Positions 61,138 through 64,000 of a stretch of DNA of 64,000 nt are shown here, in pieces (the first letter of the stretch is position 1; each line of letters opens with the position of its first letter). The position numbers and the translations under genes are program-made. Location: positions 992,001-1,056,000 of the forward strand of contig NZ_CP020042.1 of NCBI RefSeq assembly GCF_002028425.1, written 5' to 3'. The DNA comes from Streptomyces katrae. GTDB taxonomy: Bacteria > Actinomycetota > Actinomycetes > Streptomycetales > Streptomycetaceae. The notes under the pieces were generated by a model, which was not told the origin of the DNA, did no database searches, and saw nothing but the letters and a program-made list of their open reading frames with translations.

Positions 61138-61173
61138 CCCTCCATTGTCAGGGGCTGCTGGCACACTCGGGGC

Positions 61174-61917
61174 ATGAAGATCAACGAGTACGTGGAAGCG
61201 CTGGCGCGGGAAGGCGAGCTGCTGGCGGACGAGGCCGAACGGGCGGGCACGGACGCCCTGGTGCCCACCTGTCCCGAGTGGCGGGTGACCGACCTCCTGC
61301 GGCACACGGGGGCGGTGCACCGCTGGGCGGCGGGGTACGTGACGGACGGGCTGGTGGAACCGGTGCCCTTCCCGGCGGCGCCCGAGCTGGTGGGGGCCGA
61401 GCTGCTGGCCTGGTTCCGGGAGGGGCACGCCGGGATAGTGCGGGCCCTGAGCGAGGCGCCGGCGGAGCTGGTGTGCTGGACCTTCCTGCCGACGGCGCCG
61501 CCCTCGCCGCTGGCGTTCTGGGCGCGGCGGCAGGCGCACGAGACGGCCGTCCACCGCTTCGACGCCCAGGCGGCGCGGGGCGTGGCCTTCGGCGAGGTCA
61601 CCCCGGAGTTCGCGGAGGACGGGGTGGACGAGCTGCTGACCGGCTTCCACGCCCGGCCGCGCAGCCGGGTGCGGACCGAGGAGCCGAAGGTGGTGCGGGT
61701 CCGGGCGGCGGACACGGGCGCGGTGTGGACGGTCCACCTGTCGAAGGAACCGGCCCGGACGGTCCGGGGGGACACGGGCGAGCCGGCGGACTGCGAGCTG
61801 ACCGGCCCGGCGTCCTGGCTGTACGCGGCCCTGTGGAACCGCCTCCCCCTGGCGGGGCCGGGGGTGACCGGCGACGTGACGCTGGCCCGGCTGTGGCAGG
61901 AGACGGCGGGCATCTGA
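61174..61917 (+). CDS. TIGR03083/maleylpyruvate isomerase N-terminal family protein
   Basis: 247 aa DinB-like four-helix protein with mycothiol-dependent maleylpyruvate isomerase-type N-terminus. The metal-binding pattern includes His in LLRHTGAVHRWAAGYV and HETAVHRFDAQAARG. The C-terminal half (about 150-247) is the beta-rich SCP2-like domain. Actinobacterial members often have unknown mycothiol-dependent functions. ATG 61174; 36 bp divergent gap from alkB, so they may share a bidirectional promoter. It is followed by the octanucleotide array. Confidence 0.85.
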   Translation: MKINEYVEALAREGELLADEAERAGTDALVPTCPEWRVTDLLRHTGAVHRWAAGYVTDGLVEPVPFPAAPELVGAELLAWFREGHAGIVRALSEAPAELVCWTFLPTAPPSPLAFWARRQAHETAVHRFDAQAARGVAFGEVTPEFAEDGVDELLTGFHARPRSRVRTEEPKVVRVRAADTGAVWTVHLSKEPARTVRGDTGEPADCELTGPASWLYAALWNRLPLAGPGVTGDVTLARLWQETAGI

Positions 61918-61980
61918 GGGCGGAGACCGGCGGGGGCACGGCGCCCCGCCGGTCACGCCGGTCCGCCGGTCACGCCGGTC

Positions 61981-62068
61981 CGGCGGTCCGGCGGTCCGGC
62001 GGTCCGGCGGTCCGGCGGTCCGGCGGTCCGGCGGTCCGGCGGTCCGGCGGTCCGGCGGTCCGGCGGTC
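61981..62068. repeat. Octanucleotide tandem array, 11 perfect copies
   Basis: CGGCGGTC repeated 11 times without mismatch, with degenerate GCCGGTCAC-type copies before it (61950-61980). It occupies the convergent gap after the 61174 gene and reaches the stop codon of the 62067 gene. An 8-bp unit is not a multiple of 3, and copy number is likely variable. Confidence 0.9.
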
Positions 62069-62534
62069 ACAGTCTGAACAGCACCCCGCGCCAGGTCCAT
62101 CCAGCGCCGAGGACGGCCTTCTGCAGCGGGACGCGCATGTCCCGGGTGCCGAAGCGGAACGTCTCGACCTTCTGCCGGCTGCCGTCCGCCGCCTTCCTGA
62201 CCTCCCACTGCCGGTACACCATGTCCGCGGGCCCGCGCCCGTACTGCCGGTTCGCGCCCTCGGAGGTCGGCGCCCACCGCTCTTCGAGGACCCGGACGGC
62301 GTGCGCCCCGGCGTCCAGGCGCATCCGGGTCCTGAGGGTGACGTCCAGCGCCGCGATGACGCATTCCGCGACCAGATCCGCGCCGCCGTCCCCCGGGGTG
62401 GCCTCGCGCACGGTGAACCGCGCGTCCGGTCCGGCGGCCGCGAGCAGCGCGGCACGGACCTCCTCGGCGGGCTTGCGTGCGACACCGGCGCGCGGGTGGG
62501 CCGTGCCGGTCAGCTTGTCCCTGAGCCGCCCCAT
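62067..62534 (-). CDS. Unknown small protein (third of a linked trio)
   Basis: 155 aa, no signal peptide or helix of membrane type. Landmarks: MGRLRDKLTG start, CVIAALDVTLRTRMRLDAGAHAVRVLEERW, WEVRKAADGSRQKVETFRFGTRDMRV. Mixed alpha/beta. I do not recognise the family. ATG 62534 begins 2 bp after the stop of the preceding gene, so it is in an operon with 62537-62881 and 62892-63357. Its TGA stop overlaps the last bases of the octanucleotide array. Confidence 0.7.
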   Translation of the reverse strand: MGRLRDKLTGTAHPRAGVARKPAEEVRAALLAAAGPDARFTVREATPGDGGADLVAECVIAALDVTLRTRMRLDAGAHAVRVLEERWAPTSEGANRQYGRGPADMVYRQWEVRKAADGSRQKVETFRFGTRDMRVPLQKAVLGAGWTWRGVLFRL

Positions 62535-62536
62535 CG

Positions 62537-62881
62537 CTAGGCCTCGTTCCCGGTGCCCGGGCGGACCGAACTCACGAAGTCCTGGAAGTCGCCGAGGACT
62601 TCGTCGTGCTGGCCCGCTGTGGCGGTGAGGACCAGCCGGACGACCGCACGCCTGCGCGGCTCCGCGACGTCCGCCATGGACAGGTACACCTGGGACTGGA
62701 CGAGGGCGCGGCGCACGCCGCCGGCGACCGCCTGGAAGGCCAGCCGCTGGATCAGCGCGGGTGCGGTGTCGCCGTAGCGGGTCGCGGCCTTCTCCAGTTC
62801 GGCCGGCATCGCCTCCCACTTCCCGGCGGCCGTCGTCAGCAGGCTCAGGTCCGTGGTCATGACTTCGTGGTAGTTCAGCAC
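62537..62881 (-). CDS. Unknown small helical protein (second of a linked trio)
   Basis: 114 aa, alpha-helical. Start GTG 62881 has GAGGAG 6 nt upstream; ATG 62860 (MTTDLSLLTTAAGKWEAMPAE) is a possible alternative. The TTAAGKWEAMPAELEKAATRYGDT stretch has the Trp and spacing of ESAT-6/WXG-like helices. It begins 10 bp after the corrected stop of the first gene and ends 2 bp before the third. Function unknown. Confidence 0.68.
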   Translation of the reverse strand: MLNYHEVMTTDLSLLTTAAGKWEAMPAELEKAATRYGDTAPALIQRLAFQAVAGGVRRALVQSQVYLSMADVAEPRRRAVVRLVLTATAGQHDEVLGDFQDFVSSVRPGTGNEA

Positions 62882-62891
62882 CGCGGGCTCC

Positions 62892-63357
62892 TCACAGGTC
62901 GTTCAGCTTCGACTGCGAGGCACGGAACTGGTTGTGGATGCCCGTGTCGTTGCGCGCGAAGAGGCCGGAGGCGCCGCGCAGGGCGCTCTTCTCCGCCGAG
63001 AGGCGGCACATCAGGACCTTCACCTGCTTGTCCACAGGTCTCCGCCACGGCCTTCAGGCCCGCCGCCGTCTCCCAGCCGTCGAAGCCCTTCTGGGCCGTG
63101 CTGGTGGCGTCGTCCGCGACTTCGGCGGCCTTCTTGGTGTTCGGCTCCAGCTCGGTCTCGATCGTGCCGGCCGCATCCTGCTTCTGCTTCGGCGTCGAGG
63201 CGAAGTCCCCGGGCCCGGAGCCGAGTCCGGGCACCGGCCCGGGCGCGGGACCGCCGGAGGGCTCCGCCGGCAGGTGGTCCAACCGCATGCCGGTCTGCTC
63301 GTCCGTGCCGGCCGCCTGCCCGTCGGCCGCCTGTGCGTGGCCGGAATCATTCGACAT
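62892..63357 (-). CDS. Unknown helical protein with apparent frameshift (first of a linked trio)
   Basis: ATG 63357 has GGGGGAGG upstream and opens MSNDSGHAQAADG; a Pro/Gly-rich stretch leads to helices (TKQKQDAAGT-like, TKKAAEVADDATSTAQKGFDGWE). At about 63030 the bias moves one frame over to DKQVKVLMCRLSAEKSALRG, GLFARNDTGIHNQFRASQSK and a stop at 62892 just before the next gene's Shine-Dalgarno. Removing one T in TGTGGAC near 63035 gives E-T-W-D-K and a 154-aa protein. The result resembles WXG100/ESX-type helical hairpins, as inference. Unlike the other two, the correction is not in a homopolymer. Confidence 0.65.
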
Positions 63358-63445
63358 GTTCACGCCTCCCCCGCCGGAAGGCACTGATCATATGCATGGC
63401 CGCTGTCCACGGCGCAAAGAGCCTGGCGCCGGGGGGCGGCCGGAT

Positions 63446-64000
63446 CTAGCCGAGGGCGGCGGCGTAGCCGGTCTGGGCCTGGTATCCCCAAGCGGGCGCC
63501 GTGTCCCAGGGGTTGGGCATCGCCGCGCTGGTCGCGTAGACGTAGCCGGCGCCGCGCGCGAAGGCGGTGGCGAGGGTGGTGCGCATGGCAGCGGGATCCG
63601 GGACGTCGTGGACCAGGTGCCAGAACGCCGTTCCGCTCGGGTCGAGTTCGGCTCCCGGGCGGTAGGCCCCTGCCGCGTCGAAGACGTTGCCGCCGGGCCA
63701 GTCGCCGGAGGTGTAGTCCGCGTACGCGCCCTCGTAGGTGACGAAGACGTCGGCGGTGCGGTGGCCGGGTTCGAGGTAGCAGTCGGCCGTGGCGGTGCCG
63801 GGGTTGTCGACGACCAGCTCGGGGACGTCCGGGGCCACGGAGTGCATGGTGTCCTGGACGTAGCGGCGCAGGGCCGCGTAGTGGTCGCGGGTGGCGTTGC
63901 CGGGGCCGCACTCGCGGCTGACGACGTCGAAGAAGATGCCGTCGACGTGGAGCCCGCCGTCGGGGGTCCTGAGGTAGTTGTCCACGGAGGCCCGGACGGC
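63446..64000 (-). CDS. Spherulin-4-like (spherulation-specific family 4) protein, N-terminus outside window
   Basis: At least 185 C-terminal residues. The TIM-barrel-like motif VDGIFFDVVSRECGP, then LVVDNPGTATADCYLEPGHRTADVFVTYEGAY and GAGYVYATSAAMPNPWDTAP, are typical of this putative polysaccharide hydrolase family. Members are usually secreted; the N-terminus and any signal peptide lie beyond base 64000. Residues upstream of MDNYLR continue in frame to the edge (RASVDNYLR). Candidate catalytic acids are Asp and Glu in FFDVVSRE. Confidence 0.8.
   Translation of the reverse strand, partial: AVRASVDNYLRTPDGGLHVDGIFFDVVSRECGPGNATRDHYAALRRYVQDTMHSVAPDVPELVVDNPGTATADCYLEPGHRTADVFVTYEGAYADYTSGDWPGGNVFDAAGAYRPGAELDPSGTAFWHLVHDVPDPAAMRTTLATAFARGAGYVYATSAAMPNPWDTAPAWGYQAQTGYAAALG

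Noticed and set aside
61981..62068. CRISPR-like array
   Set aside because: Units are 8 bp with no spacers and no cas genes are present.
1..64000. Prophage, integrated plasmid or biosynthetic gene cluster
   Set aside because: No integrase, phage structural genes, PKS/NRPS modules or attachment sites were seen; the only mobile DNA is one IS and one MITE.

Overview
The window reads as chromosomal DNA of a Streptomyces (or very close actinomycete). Evidence: very high G+C with third positions almost always G or C, frequent GTG and one probable TTG start, and several families typical of streptomycetes (streptophobe-type membrane protein, DUF6643-like and DUF6777-like proteins, Rv1733c-like protein, SpoIIE-type PP2C phosphatases, HATPase anti-sigma-like proteins). 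No rRNA, tRNA, CRISPR array or replication origin was recognised. I count about 55 genes. The high G+C opens long unbroken frames opposite most genes; these were treated as shadows.

Layout. 1-2.9 kb: threonine catabolism (tdh, kbl) with a LysR gene. 3.1-7.5 kb: alpha/beta hydrolase, methyltransferase, LysR/MFS divergent pair. 7.5-14.5 kb: GAF/PAS/PP2C phosphatase, APC permease, GH15 glycosidase, DoxX and a MarR regulator with paired operator-like sites. 14.6-16.7 kb: dhaK-dhaL-dhaM, a PTS-dependent dihydroxyacetone kinase operon. 16.7-20.7 kb: S4 protein, a molybdate-type HTH-TOBE protein, modA and a fused modB-modC. 20.7-26.4 kb: phosphodiester glycosidase-like exoprotein, a second SpoIIE phosphatase carrying its own HATPase domain, and a small exported protein. 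26.5-33.4 kb: DUF6777-like membrane protein, streptophobe protein, and a translationally coupled minus-strand operon of FHA-FHA-ABC transporter, small partner protein and Ser/Thr kinase, reminiscent of mycobacterial Rv1747/PknF. 33.5-38.9 kb: CDF metal exporter, NUDIX, Tm-1-like protein, and a membrane kinase coupled to a membrane-anchored partner. 38.9-40.6 kb: an intact IS1182-type element. 40.9-50.3 kb: GNAT-AAA+ fusion, trypsin-like protease, a MITE, NUDIX, lnt, PH-domain protein, Glu/Asp racemase-like protein, HpnB-like glycosyltransferase, DUF6643-like protein and MOSC protein. 50.7-57.2 kb: Rv1733c-like membrane protein, a large beta-helix/CbbX-AAA+ fusion, a polytopic lipase-like membrane protein and an SRPBCC protein. 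57.2-64 kb: Cds1-like PLP enzyme, HATPase regulator, ROK regulator, AlkB, a maleylpyruvate-isomerase-like protein, three small linked unknown genes, and the 3' part of a spherulin-4-like gene.

Main observations. Both mobile elements sit at CTAG sites and both leave the neighbouring gene's TAG stop codon intact. Three genes (30280-30986, 47378-48546, 62892-63357) each need a one-base correction to give a sensible protein, two of them in C/G homopolymers, which suggests residual sequencing errors. The most unusual proteins are the beta-helix/AAA+ fusion, the GNAT-AAA+ fusion, the modBC fusion and the kinase/FHA-ABC cluster. A perfect 11-copy octanucleotide array lies at 61981-62068, and a truncated gene with an orphan MerR-type promoter lies at 46274-46400.
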